From Dichotomocladium elegans (Eukaryota; Mucoromycota; Mucoromycetes; Mucorales; Lichtheimiaceae): DNA of 64,000 nucleotides. A model generated the notes under the pieces. That model had not been told where the DNA came from. It did no database searches and saw only the letters and a program-made list of their open reading frames with translations. This document shows, piece by piece, positions 54,498-64,000 of this stretch (within the stretch, counting starts at the first letter, position 1; each line of letters opens with the position of its first letter). A program made the translations under genes and the position numbers. The stretch spans positions 310,001-374,000 of the forward strand of contig JAIXMN010000006.1 in the NCBI GenBank assembly GCA_025716815.1, written 5' to 3'.

Positions 54498-55664
54498 CTA
54501 ATTTTCCAAGGTGAAGGAGGCACCAAGCTTGTGAGCATTTTCGTTAAGGCGGGAAGTATCAATGGAAGCACCAAGGTTGACCTTGACGCCACGGCGAAGT
54601 TCCTGGGTGTAGGCGACACCAAGAACGCCAGAGTTGGAGATCTTGCCCTTGACAAAGGTAGTCTTGTCGAGCTTGAGCTTGGCACCAACCTCAAGGGAGA
54701 CAGCGCTGTTGGTCTTGGCATCCCAGGCGGCCTTACCGGAAGCCTCGAGGTCACTGTTGACGCGGTGGTAGTATGAGGCAGAGAAGTTGCTGAGGTTGTT
54801 GGTGGCGTGGACAGCAACCGCGTATTCAGCAGCAGAGTAGCCGACAGCAGCGTTGTATCGGCTGATCTGGGAACCAGCAGAAGTCAGCAAGACCATACCA
54901 CCCTTCCCTTTTTCTTTCATAGTCTATCTACCTTGCCCTTCAGGACATCATAGGCAACCTCACCACCAGCAAGGAAGCCTTCCTTGCCAACGACAGAGTT
55001 GACACTGAAATGAGTCTTGAACACGTCAAAAGTAGCAACAGTGTGAACATTGGGCTGCTTGTACGTGGCGTTGATCTTGGCTCCCTTCTCGTTGAGCGAG
55101 GGGAGAAGCGAGGTCAACAACTCAAGCTTAAGACCCTCTGGATGATCATAATAAAACGGTCAACAACATCCTCCTCCGCGCTGTCTCTCCCCCTTGCATC
55201 AAGCAACTTACTGGCCAGGTTGTTCTCAAGCTCGATCTTGCCGTTGAGGTGGTTCGAAGTGGTCCAGGCCTCAGTGAAAGTGATACCCTTGGCACGGTTA
55301 GCGTACTTGGTCTCCAAGTCGCCGACGATAATGCCAGACTTGTTATCTCGCTGACCGTTGATTTTGAAAGTCTGTTTTTTTTGGGAGGGAGCGATGGTGG
55401 TGGAATACGACGAAAAGAAGCAGCATGCATTAGATTATCTGCTGTTCAAGCTGCTAGACAGACTGATCCCGAAAGATAAAACTTACCACACCATTGGGGG
55501 CAGTGGTCTTGACCTCAAGTTTGACACCACCAATGGGATAATCCTTGGACAAAAGGTCCTTGGCGGGCTTACCAATATCGTTGAAGGCAACTAAAAACAG
55601 ATCAGCGTCATGACACGTGTTGGCATCTCGAGATGAAACGTGGCCACTTACCAGGAACAACCAT
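54498..55664 (-). CDS. POR1: Mitochondrial outer membrane porin (VDAC/POR1)
   Basis: Five exons (55664-55652, 55590-55487, 55371-55212, 55137-54932, 54866-54498) give 283 residues, exactly the usual VDAC size. The N-terminal helix reads MVVPVAFNDIGKPAKDLLSK, followed by beta strands such as KLEVKTTAPNGVTFKING. The GLK motif (AKGLKLEL) is present, as is the terminal strand HKLGASFTLEN. It forms the 19-strand channel for ATP, ADP and small metabolites. The first coding exon is 13 nt. Good codon bias suggests high expression. Confidence 0.97.
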
Positions 55665-55932
55665 CTGCATAAATCAGGGAAGGTACAGGGCAAGGCAAAG
55701 ATGAGCAGGTCTGTTCATACATGCGTGGTTAAGGCGTTAGGAGACGAATTACCTCTTAAATTTCGTTTGGGATGAAAGAAGAAAAGAAGAAGAAATAGCT
55801 TTGGAGAGGGCGCACAGATAGTCAATCATTCGAGGTATTTGGACCCCGGCGTGTAAACAAAATTGAAAGTCATCTTTTGGCGAGAACAATGAGATGCCTC
55901 GTCCGAGGCAAGCATATAAAGATTCCTTTCTC

Positions 55933-55967
<35 letters not shown>

Positions 55968-56242
55968 TAAATTGCCAGTTTCCGCTGTATGGAGTCTTCT
56001 CTCTCAAAGAGCTATACATGCTTTTGATCTTTGCAAGCGTGTTTAAAGAAGCACTTGAGCCGGTCAGACAATAGCAACGTCGTGAAGGTTCCAGAGGCAA
56101 TTCAAATGACAGGGGGAAGGGGAGCGTGAGACACCGATTTTACTGTATACTTCCACCATGAACACGTCGGCTGTGATCTAACAGGGTGAACTGCGGTACG
56201 TACAGCAACTATTTACAGCGTTATTTCCTTTGCGAGCGGCGT
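55665..56242. other. Spacer upstream of VDAC
   Basis: About 580 bp with an AC/AT microsatellite at 55933-55969. Presumably the VDAC promoter. I looked specifically for a kinesin motor here and found none. Confidence 0.5.
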
Positions 56243-57396
56243 TTATCGCCATGATTGGGATGCCAGACGCTCCTTTTTTCCGAGCTTTGCTTCCACAGGT
56301 GCTGCCTCTTTGATTTGGGCCTCAATCTGTTCAGCCAGTTTTAGGATCATTCTATCACAGTCCGCTACCGACGCCTTCTGAGCCTATCGTCGGCCAAATA
56401 ATGATAAGCATCTTCGCATCAGCACATGTCGGTAACATTACCTCGACCTCGTTGCTGAGACGCTCCTTTTCTGCCATAATCTGTTTCAGCGTTGCCATAC
56501 TTTGATCTACCTGTGCCTGAATAAGGGGAGGGAAGTTTTAACATTTGTATTCAGAGCACGCAGCGACAAAGGAACGCACTTTTAGCTCAGTATGCTCGGC
56601 TGCTTCCCGCTTTGTCCGCGCCTCGAGCTCCCCTAGCGTGCGCCTTGCATTCGACAGCTCATCCTGTAACGTCGCCAGTTCACGGGTATAGATGAGCTGG
56701 TTATCCTCGAGCTCCTGGACGTGGATCCGCTGTAGTGCTTTGATATCCTCAATCTCTCGCGAATAGTTTTTTGTTGTAGCCTTTGAAATAACAATGTCTA
56801 AACATGCGTTTATGTATTGTTAGCCGAATCCCCCTTATGCTTTTACCTTGAGGTCAGCTTTGGCGCGAGCGATTCGCTTGATCACCTCTTTGAGATCGAC
56901 ATCCTGAACCTCAGCTGCGCTGATTAACCCATTTGTATATATTTGGATTTTGCCGACTTGCAAACGCATGATTAATACATGGCCCACTCTTTCTGTTCCA
57001 AAAAGAAATGTTTACTCGATTTCTCATCGTCATGAAGCTGGGCTTCCATGTCTTGCACCCTTCCCTAATCAGATCAACCGTAAACAACAAACTCATAAAA
57101 CGCTGATGAACAGCAGACATCGTACTCGGATATCCCATGCCGGCCTTTTTGTAATCCCTTTCCGTGCACCAGAAATATGCGCTGATGCCAGTTTTCGTTT
57201 TGAGCTTGAGCGATTAGGCTGAGGAGGACACGTGCGTGAGCTTCTTGAAATAAAAACAGAGCAGGCATGCGTCAGTCGCAGAAAGTAGGAGGTGCAAACC
57301 GAACGATCACTTCGAGCACAAAATCACGCATACACACACTCTCTCTACCGCCCTAGGGACAGACTTCTTTGTCGGATTGTTACTGTTATTGAGCAT
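56243..57396 (-). CDS. Kinesin-14-like tail/stalk coiled-coil protein without a motor
   Basis: Seven exons (57396-57349, 57218-57126, 57064-57016, 56914-56847, 56780-56580, 56516-56442, 56383-56243) give 224 residues. The basic N-terminus (PNRSSSKRKLASAHISGARK) leads to KRPAWDIRGRVQDME, which resembles the RPAWDLKG segment at the start of the KIFC1-type kinesin-14 stalk. The rest is coiled coil (EIEDIKALQRIHVQELED, ELATLQDELSNARRTLGELE, MATLKQIMAEKERLSNEVE). It stops at a clear TAA with no P-loop motor before the next gene. So it is either a stand-alone microtubule-binding stalk or a truncated kinesin. Family similarity is from memory. Confidence 0.7.
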
Positions 57397-57734
57397 GTCG
57401 ATTGCAAAAGAAGTTCAAAAAGCCGCAAACGAAAATACCCTAATTTTTTTTGCACTTTTTGCATGAGTCCCCTTTTTCCTTAAATAGCAAGGGCCACGAA
57501 CCCCGCCCATAACCCACAACCCGCGCCTTGTGTTAATGATGATATGATAATGGGGACAATACGATGACTGAGTCCGACGTACGTTGGGGGGTTGGGGGGA
57601 GGGCGACGGGCTTGGATTTCATATTCTCACACGGTAAATTTTGCGTCATCCAAGGAAATGAAATCATATAAAAGAGGACGGGGCTTGAGTCATGACTGGG
57701 TTACTCCAAGTTCTCGTACAGTATTCCGATTAGG
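57397..57734. promoter_or_regulatory. Divergent promoter region
   Basis: About 340 bp between the stalk gene and the SDR gene starts. Contains a TTAAATAG-like box near 57480 and G-rich runs. No gene is seen. Confidence 0.45.
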
Positions 57735-58766
57735 ATGGCCACCGCTACAGCACCACCCTCCATATTCTCTTTGAGCGGCAAGTACGCTGCCATCACAGGT
57801 CCTACGCGCGGCATTGGCCGAGGTATGGCCCTTGGGTTGGCCGAGGCAGGTGCAGGTAAATAGACGGTGGTGGTCGTTGTGCATGATCGTGAGATAGTGG
57901 ACAACTCCTTTCCCAACGCGATGCATGTGCAATAGATATATGCCTGCTTCAACGTAACCTTGACGATACGGATACTCGCGATGCTATCCGTGCGCTCGGC
58001 CGACGTGCTGAGATTGTTCATCTCGATGTGCTTGATCCTGCATCGGTGCGGTCCGCGATTGATCGAGTGCTCGAGGTCTTTCCCACGCTGGATATTCTCG
58101 TCAATAACGCTGGGATTACGAAGCGCCACCCCGCACTGGAATTTCCTGAGGACGACTTTGATCAGGTCCTTCAAGCAAATCTGAAGGCAGTCTGGACTCT
58201 GAGCCAGGCCGCTGCGCGCCACATGGTTCCCAAGAAATCGGGCAAAATCATCTCAACAGCGAGCCTGATGAGTTTTCAGGTAAGTCATAACAGAGAGGGA
58301 TAGGTTTACGTAAGACAGTCTGGGTATGAACTTAAAAAGGACGTAGGGCGGCATCCACATTCCGGCATATGCAGCAGCAAAAGGCGGCCTTGCCTCGTTG
58401 ACAAAGGCCATGTCTAATGAATGGGCAGCTCATGGCGTCAACGTGAACGCCATCGCACCAGGCTACGTTGCTACGGACTTGACCGAGCGCCTCGTCAAGG
58501 ATCCAGTGCGCAGCAAGGAAATTTTTGCGCGCATCCCGGCAGGTCGATGGGGCAGCCCAGACGATTTCAAGGGACCAGTGGTGTTTCTTGCCAGTTCGGC
58601 AAGTGCCTATGTCCATGGCGAGCTTTTGGTGGTCGATGGTGGATGGATGGGTAACCAATTTTTTTCTTCTATACACATATCCATATAATAGATACGTTCC
58701 TGCTCTCTTATCCATTTTCGAGCAAATGATGGCTAATGATCTAATTACGCATTGATAGGTCGATAA
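57735..58766 (+). CDS. SDR-family oxidoreductase (2-deoxy-D-gluconate 3-dehydrogenase-like)
   Basis: Four exons (57735-57855, 57936-58279, 58347-58650, 58759-58766) give 258 residues. The Rossmann motif is TGPTRGIG (21-28), the structural motif is NNAG, and the catalytic residues are S150, Y163 and K167 (YAAAK). The end [21 protein letters not shown] is typical of classical SDRs. Closest in wording to KduD/2-deoxy-gluconate dehydrogenases that reduce keto sugars with NAD(H), but the substrate cannot be read from sequence. The last exon carries only the end of Gly, Arg and the stop codon. Confidence 0.9.
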
Positions 58767-58849
58767 AACTGTTCTGCGCTGGAGTTTGAGAAAGTGTTGT
58801 ATTTACAATAAAAAACAAATAGATTAAACCCTGCAATCCGTTTAGGTTT

Positions 58850-60220
58850 TTAGAATCCATCCTTAGGCCACAACCAGCCGAACGAATCCTCAATATCGCC
58901 CTTCTGAATCCCGCGATAATAGTCGAATAGGGTCTGGAAACCCTCGCCCATATTTTCACTATTGCCGACCTTGATGATCTTATCGCCGCGCGTAATGGAC
59001 TTCACAGGTGTGATGACAACTAATCACAGCGGGAAGAACATGAGACTTCCTCCACAAACATGAACGCACATCCCTCTTAAGACGGCAACTTACCGGCGGT
59101 ACCGACAGCAGCAACCTCATCAAACTTTCCTTCCTCGACCTCAGAGAAAAGGATAGGACGTTCTTCAACCTTCCAACCCAATTTTCTTGCAATGTCCACC
59201 AGACTGATGCGAGTGACGGATCGAAGAATACTGGCCGAGTTGGGCGTTACGAGCGTGCGAATGCCATTTGCGTCTAAGGTACATAACCCAGTCGCCATGG
59301 TATGATTTCAGCTAGAGTGCCTTCAGCAGCACGTGTGCTACCCTGCCATTGCCTTACCTGGCTTGGTGAGAGCGGCAAAATTGGACGTAGAAAATTCGTC
59401 AATGTAGGTGTGCGTCTTCGAATCCAGATGCAAGGTGATAACGTAGCCCTGTGCGATCGCCTTTTTCATCGGACCAAACGTCGGAGCGTAGTTTCCACCG
59501 AGCTTGTAGGAGCCAGTGCCAAGAGGAGCGGCTGGTTGATACGAACACAAAAGTAAGTTAGCATGCCAATCCATGATCATGGATTTTATCCTGGCCTGTC
59601 AAGCCGTTCTTACCTCGATCAATTTCCTCCATCACCAAGGCGTCGACTGCCTTGATACCGTTCTTATAATAGTTGCCGACAGGAGTGCCAAAAACAAGGA
59701 AAGTGTACTCAGGGGCGCGGTCCATGCCAATCATGGCGCCACTTCCGAACAAGACAGGGCGGATATAGAATGAGCCGCCCGTTTCGGCAGGCGGAACATA
59801 ATCGATGTTGTTGCTCACAGTGCGATGGATCGCCTCAAGGAAAATTTCTTCGGGGACCTCAGGCATGTATGCAGCGACCGCACTGCGACGCATGCGTGCA
59901 GCGTTTTCCTGGGGGCGGAACACGCGCACGCGACCGTCCTTGGTCTTAAAGGCCTTCAGGCCCTCAAAGCACTGTATCGTTCAGGTGAGCAATCTGCGCT
60001 GGGTGGTCCGGGAACGAATATAGAATAAAAAAAAAGTTCGGGCTACCTGCTGGCCATAATGCAAGCCGCTAGCACAGATATGGATGTTCATGTGTGAACC
60101 CTTCTCAAACGTGCCATTGTCCCAGCCGTTCTCGATGGTCCAGGTGTACTTCGTATAGCCATTGGTCTCGCGGTACTGGAAACCAATGTTGTCCCAATCG
60201 AGCTTATCGGCAGATACCAT
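58850..60220 (-). CDS. Branched-chain amino acid aminotransferase (class IV PLP)
   Basis: Five exons (60220-60047, 59971-59614, 59531-59358, 59273-59094, 59019-58850) give 351 residues. The PLP lysine is K187 in GSYKLGGNYAP. Other signatures are HYGQQCFEGLKAF, RPQENAARMRRSA, YIRPVLFGSG, TPNSASILRSVTR and GTAGVVITPV. It transfers the amino group of Leu, Ile and Val to 2-oxoglutarate. There is no mitochondrial presequence, so this is the cytosolic type (BAT2-like) by inference. The gene is convergent with the SDR gene. Confidence 0.95.
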
Positions 60221-60467
60221 TATTATAGTGTGAAAAGAAAGAAAGAAAGAAACGAAGAAATACCGGGGGCAGGCGCTTGAAATGTCAAATCCCAGATTTC
60301 CCCCTTTTTAAAAAAGAAAAAGTGACTCAGAATTGCAAATGAATTATGGACTTGTTCGATCTTGTAATTCATTGGCCTATTGGGTCTGCTGTGTCACTGC
60401 GGACAAACCTCGGCAGGTCGGTACTTGTAACCACGTCGCGGGTGGATAAACATTAATCTTCCTAGCA

Positions 60468-61933
60468 CTAAGACAATCGTTCTTCCTCTCTTCCTTCTCC
60501 ACAAATGACTACGCGGTAGCGAGCTTCGCCGGACATGAGCAAATTAAGCCCGCGATTGACTTCGTCGAGGGAGTTGCCGACATCATTAATCCATGGGCGG
60601 ACACCGGTTTCGCTTGCAAATCTGAGCATCTCCTTAAGGTCGTCGTTGCTGCCAACAAAGGTACCAGTGATCTTAATGTGGCGGCCGATAAAGTGGCGGC
60701 CGAAAATGGAGATGGGCTGCTCAGGCAAATCAAGATGGTGCAACCAACCGTGATTTTTGATCATGCTAAGGAGAACTTCGTAGCTCGTGGACTTTCCAGA
60801 GCCTGTTACGATCAAGACATCAACGGACGCGAGGTGCTCCGCTGGCACGCCATCGTTGAGTGCCACAAAATCTGTTGCCCCAAGCTGGAAAGCCTCGTCC
60901 CGTTTGCGTGCGGAAGTGGAAATAGCGAGCACCTTCTTGCATTTTTTGGCGCGCGCCCATTGAAGCTAACATAATCGGCATGACTTATCCATCCTCCTTT
61001 TCTCTTATTTTCCTTCAAAACCTTAACTTACTGCAAGGTGGCCCAGGCCACCGATACCAACGATGCCAACCGACGTGTTTTCGCTGATGTTATGGTGCTT
61101 GAATGGAAGATACCTGTATTCAGCACCGATGTTAAGCATTCGGACACAATCAAACGTAGTCTATGACCGAGTTCAGGTGCTTACGTGGTGATACCAGCGC
61201 AAAGGCTTATATGAAGGATAAAAGTTTATAAGCCATCTTAACTATGTTGATAAAACAATACACACTCACAGCGGTGCACCTTCTTTGCTCGAAATATTCT
61301 CGGGAATCTTGATGGCCCAGGCGGCCTGAACGCGCACCTTGTCCGTGTATCCCTTTACAACAATAGCCTTAATCTTTGGCTTATATTGTCGCAACAGGTT
61401 ATACTTACACCGGCCGTTGGCTGCCCTTTATACATCGAGTTATATGTCAGGACTTTGGCGGAACAGAGCTGACCATTGCTAGTCGTGCATTCTTCGCATG
61501 TTCCACAGCTACGCCGTATCGGACTAACACCCACCCGGTCTCCAACCTTAATATCCGTAACATTTGCCCCCACGGCTGTCACTGGTCCGATAAACTCGTG
61601 ACCAGGCACAAGGGGGTAAATTGCACTTTTCCAGCCCTGGAGGAGAGGGGAGGAAACATTATACACATGGTCAGAGCAGTTGCCTGAAATGAGTAAAACA
61701 TACGTTGGTCAATTGATGCACGTCGGAACCGCAACTGCAAAAGACAAATGAGAATGATTTCTCTCTCAATTTTTTTCATCGAGAACTTACATGCCACATG
61801 CGGAAACGAGAATTTCTACTTCGTCGTCTGCCAGCGGAAGTGGTTTGAAGGAAATGCGCTCGAGGCAAGTCTTTCCCTCGGCAACATTGAAGGCTTGACG
61901 AACACCGTAAGCGTTGAAAAGGTCTCCAGTCAT
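60468..61933 (-). CDS. Zinc-dependent NADP(H) alcohol dehydrogenase (CAD/YahK-like)
   Basis: Seven exons (61933-61791, 61734-61704, 61636-61409, 61352-61270, 61205-61185, 61113-61032, 60965-60468) give 361 residues. Catalytic zinc ligands are C49 (CGSDVH), H71-E72 (GHEF) and C164 (LCAGITT). Structural zinc ligands are C102, C105, C108 and C116. The nucleotide fold reads GIVGIGGLGH, then AISTSARKRDEAFQLGA; the STSARKR stretch after the second strand suggests NADP preference. Members reduce cinnamyl and aliphatic aldehydes. Three internal exons are 21-83 nt long, including one of 21 nt. Confidence 0.93.
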
Positions 61934-64000
61934 GTGTGTATGTATGTGTGTTCTATGAGATGGACTATGTCAAGTTGTTGGTTATGAGAAAGAGCGAGAA
62001 AACAATTTAGCGTAATGTTGGAGTCCCTTATCAATCTCGTTTATATCAAGTCCGATCTATCGTCGATATCTCCAGAGCACAGACTTCAGCCTAAACGCCT
62101 CTATGTGTGCACGATACTTTCTGCAACAGACATTGTGGAGTTACGGCTGCCTGCTCATTAATACTGCCTATACCGGCACATAATGCCTATATGCGGAGTA
62201 CCGGATATCTTGTTTACAAATTTTTTCAATGGTTATTTTCTCTTGTACCAAGAAACCGTATCGATAGGTAAAAAGATTTCGCATCGATGAATGATGCTTC
62301 TTCATCTTACTCTCGTGTTCAAGGGAGTTAGCTAGGTACGTGTCATCCATACTCAGTATGTAGAGTTGGAAAAGCAGAAACTCTAGGACAATCAACCGTA
62401 AGCGCGGCTAGCCGGCATCCTCTGCACGGAAGGGAGACTAGCAAGAGGTAGCCTAACCTGGGGGCCCGGTACTATATTGCTTTCATTCACGTTCATCACC
62501 ACCCCTTCCACTTGGGTTTTATCTCTTGGCCCTTCTCACCTTTTCCATGATGATCATCCGCAAAATATCCTCTGGCGCTAGTTCTACATTTTTCGGGTAA
62601 TACAAGGTTTTCACAATCGACGCGGAAACTTGAAACGCCGCGCGCACGGGGTCCACTCTGGCTGGGCTGAGGTAGAAGTGGAGTGGCAGCTTTCAAAGCG
62701 GTGAAGTACCAGATATAACACAGACCAACGCCCAAACAGCAGGTATTTAAACCTGAACTATGAGGACGCAAGCAGCTCATTCATTGACATTGTGGCACAC
62801 TGGATATGTATGTTCTTTCCCACCTCTGTAATGGGGTTTTATTGGACTCAAACTTGCTTGCACAATTACTTGGCTGAATCTCTGGAACGATGCTGCTTAA
62901 TTCAATAGCGTTACGAAGCACGCTGATGTAGGATTAAGAGACGCGCGATCAGTATTTACAATAGTGCAAAACGGAAGACTTCGCTGTTATGTAACTACTG
63001 GACACCTTTGTCGATTACGCTGCGATGAAAACAATTTGTCGCACAATGTAGATCTTGCTGAGAATAAACGTATGGGACAGTAAAGAGGACTGTGGCGGAA
63101 AAAGTTTCTTCTTTTTACACCGGCTGCTTTTCTTTAAGGGACTGAACAATAGTCGACATCTCCTTTCAACATCCCCATTCGACCTGTGCTAATCACTAGC
63201 GAAGCAGACGAAAGGGATGCGAATAAAGTAGTAGTTTCTCAGCTGCCAAAAAAGTTCATGAAAAAATCAAGTCAAAGTTTCCTTGCTTCCCGATAATTAT
63301 CACCATCTCAAGTCAAATCCATTTGTGTTCGCCTCTTAGCCCATCCATTTTTATTTTTCATTTTCATTTTCATTTCCATTTTTCATTTTCGTTTTCGTTT
63401 TCATTTATTCTTAAAAAATCATAGCAGCCCGTCAGTTGAGACTCTTAAAGAGCCCGTAACAAGGATAGCCGCGTGAAGGCCAGCTGCTGTGTATCCCCTC
63501 AAGTTCTTTTCTTATTTTCATTACCCCGAAACAATAAAGAACCCGAAAATGGCACTCGGTTGGGTGGCCAGCCCACCCGAACACCAAAAACAAAAGAAAT
63601 GGAAAAAGGGGATTCCTAATAGAAAGAAGTTGTGGTAAGCAATTTCTAATTTGATTTTGCTTTTCAATTACCCGTTTAAAAGGTAGGCAGCAAGATATCC
63701 AAAAGCTGCAGCTTGAATGAGGGTTCCAAGATCATCGAAAAGGGCCTTTATTTATACCTTTTCGGTTCATGCTCAGACTTGTAATGTGACCCGTGACGTT
63801 CTCCTGCTCAAATGACGACAGGTGTCCCGTGCAGAATTCAAAGCAGGCATGTTTGGCGCATTGTGTATGGCATACTGTCTTCCCACGCCAGGCTCAAAAA
63901 CCCCAGAAATACCTAAAACGAACGTGGAGTGCCACCATTAGAATTAGCATGGAGGAATGCAGCAATGAAGATTACGAGTGGCGCCTATGCGAAGGTGCAA
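61934..64000. other. 2-kb terminal region without recognised gene
   Basis: Upstream of the ADH gene to the window end. AT-rich, with a CATTTT-type repeat (63345-63408). Frames at 62168-62395 and 62496-62780 on the minus strand have no recognisable feature. No tRNA or rRNA could be folded by eye. Confidence 0.5.
63345..63408. repeat. Degenerate (CATTTT)n repeat
   Basis: About ten imperfect hexanucleotide units with CGTTTT variants. No coding context. Confidence 0.8.

Noticed and set aside
55665..56242. Expected kinesin motor downstream of the stalk gene
   Set aside because: I looked for a P-loop, SSRSH and DLAGSE in all frames and found none before VDAC.

Overview
This window looks like nuclear DNA of a filamentous fungus, most likely from Mucoromycota. 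The genes carry many short spliceosomal introns (about 40-120 nt, GT-AG with a few GC-AG). The set includes SHO1, a WOPR (Gti1/Pac2) regulator, a septin, a DUF8032 protein, DNM1, VDAC, COR1 and a class IV aminotransferase, with gene spacing typical of fungi. The placement below fungi is inference from gene content and intron style. I joined exons by hand using splice signals and reading-phase arithmetic, and every multi-exon model below adds up to a whole number of codons.

Layout. 0-11.6 kb: a PMC1-type Ca2+ pump, DEAD-box helicase DBP8 (-), a Cdb4/PA2G4-like protein, OHCU decarboxylase, a small probably mitochondrial protein, the osmosensor SHO1 (-) and a divergent septin (-). 11.6-15.1 kb: about 3.5 kb with no gene I can defend, but with a strong foldback repeat. 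15.1-20.7 kb: a WOPR regulator (-), an eight-exon alkaline ceramidase (-) that no long open frame reveals, a small alpha/beta-hydrolase-like protein (-) and a LARGE-type GT49 glycosyltransferase (+). 20.7-24.65 kb: a mobile element carrying a two-exon Fanzor (eukaryotic TnpB-like RNA-guided nuclease), a broken transposase, a nested 172-bp MITE and a run of hairpins after the Fanzor stop that resembles a guide-RNA scaffold. 24.8-27.4 kb: COR1/QCR1 and PMP3. 29.2-41.7 kb: two inverted paralogues of a SANT/Myb plus U-box-like protein. Between them lie a tandem-DUF8032 protein, MHF1/CENP-S, two small hypothetical genes and an F-box/LRR protein. 41.9-54.1 kb: DNM1, a divergent pair of ankyrin proteins (ankyrin-DysF-FYVE and ankyrin-dilute) and SURF6/RRP14. 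54.5-62 kb: VDAC, a motorless kinesin-14-like stalk protein, an SDR oxidoreductase, a branched-chain aminotransferase and a zinc alcohol dehydrogenase. 62-64 kb: nothing recognised.

The region of main interest is 20.7-24.65 kb. The Fanzor keeps its RuvC acidic residues (D401, E574, D639) and a split zinc ribbon, and it is uninterrupted once one 69-nt intron is removed. A TATA-like box lies upstream, and three closely spaced hairpins, one with a UUCG loop, lie just after the stop codon. The element begins about 15 bp after the glycosyltransferase stop codon and ends about 185 bp before the COR1 start. It therefore sits in the 3' flank of one gene and the promoter of another.

Other items worth a second look are three GCAAGT-type GC-AG introns, 10-nt and 13-nt internal microexons, the kinesin-14-like stalk with no motor, the diverging inverted SANT/U-box duplication and the 12.9-13.3 kb foldback.
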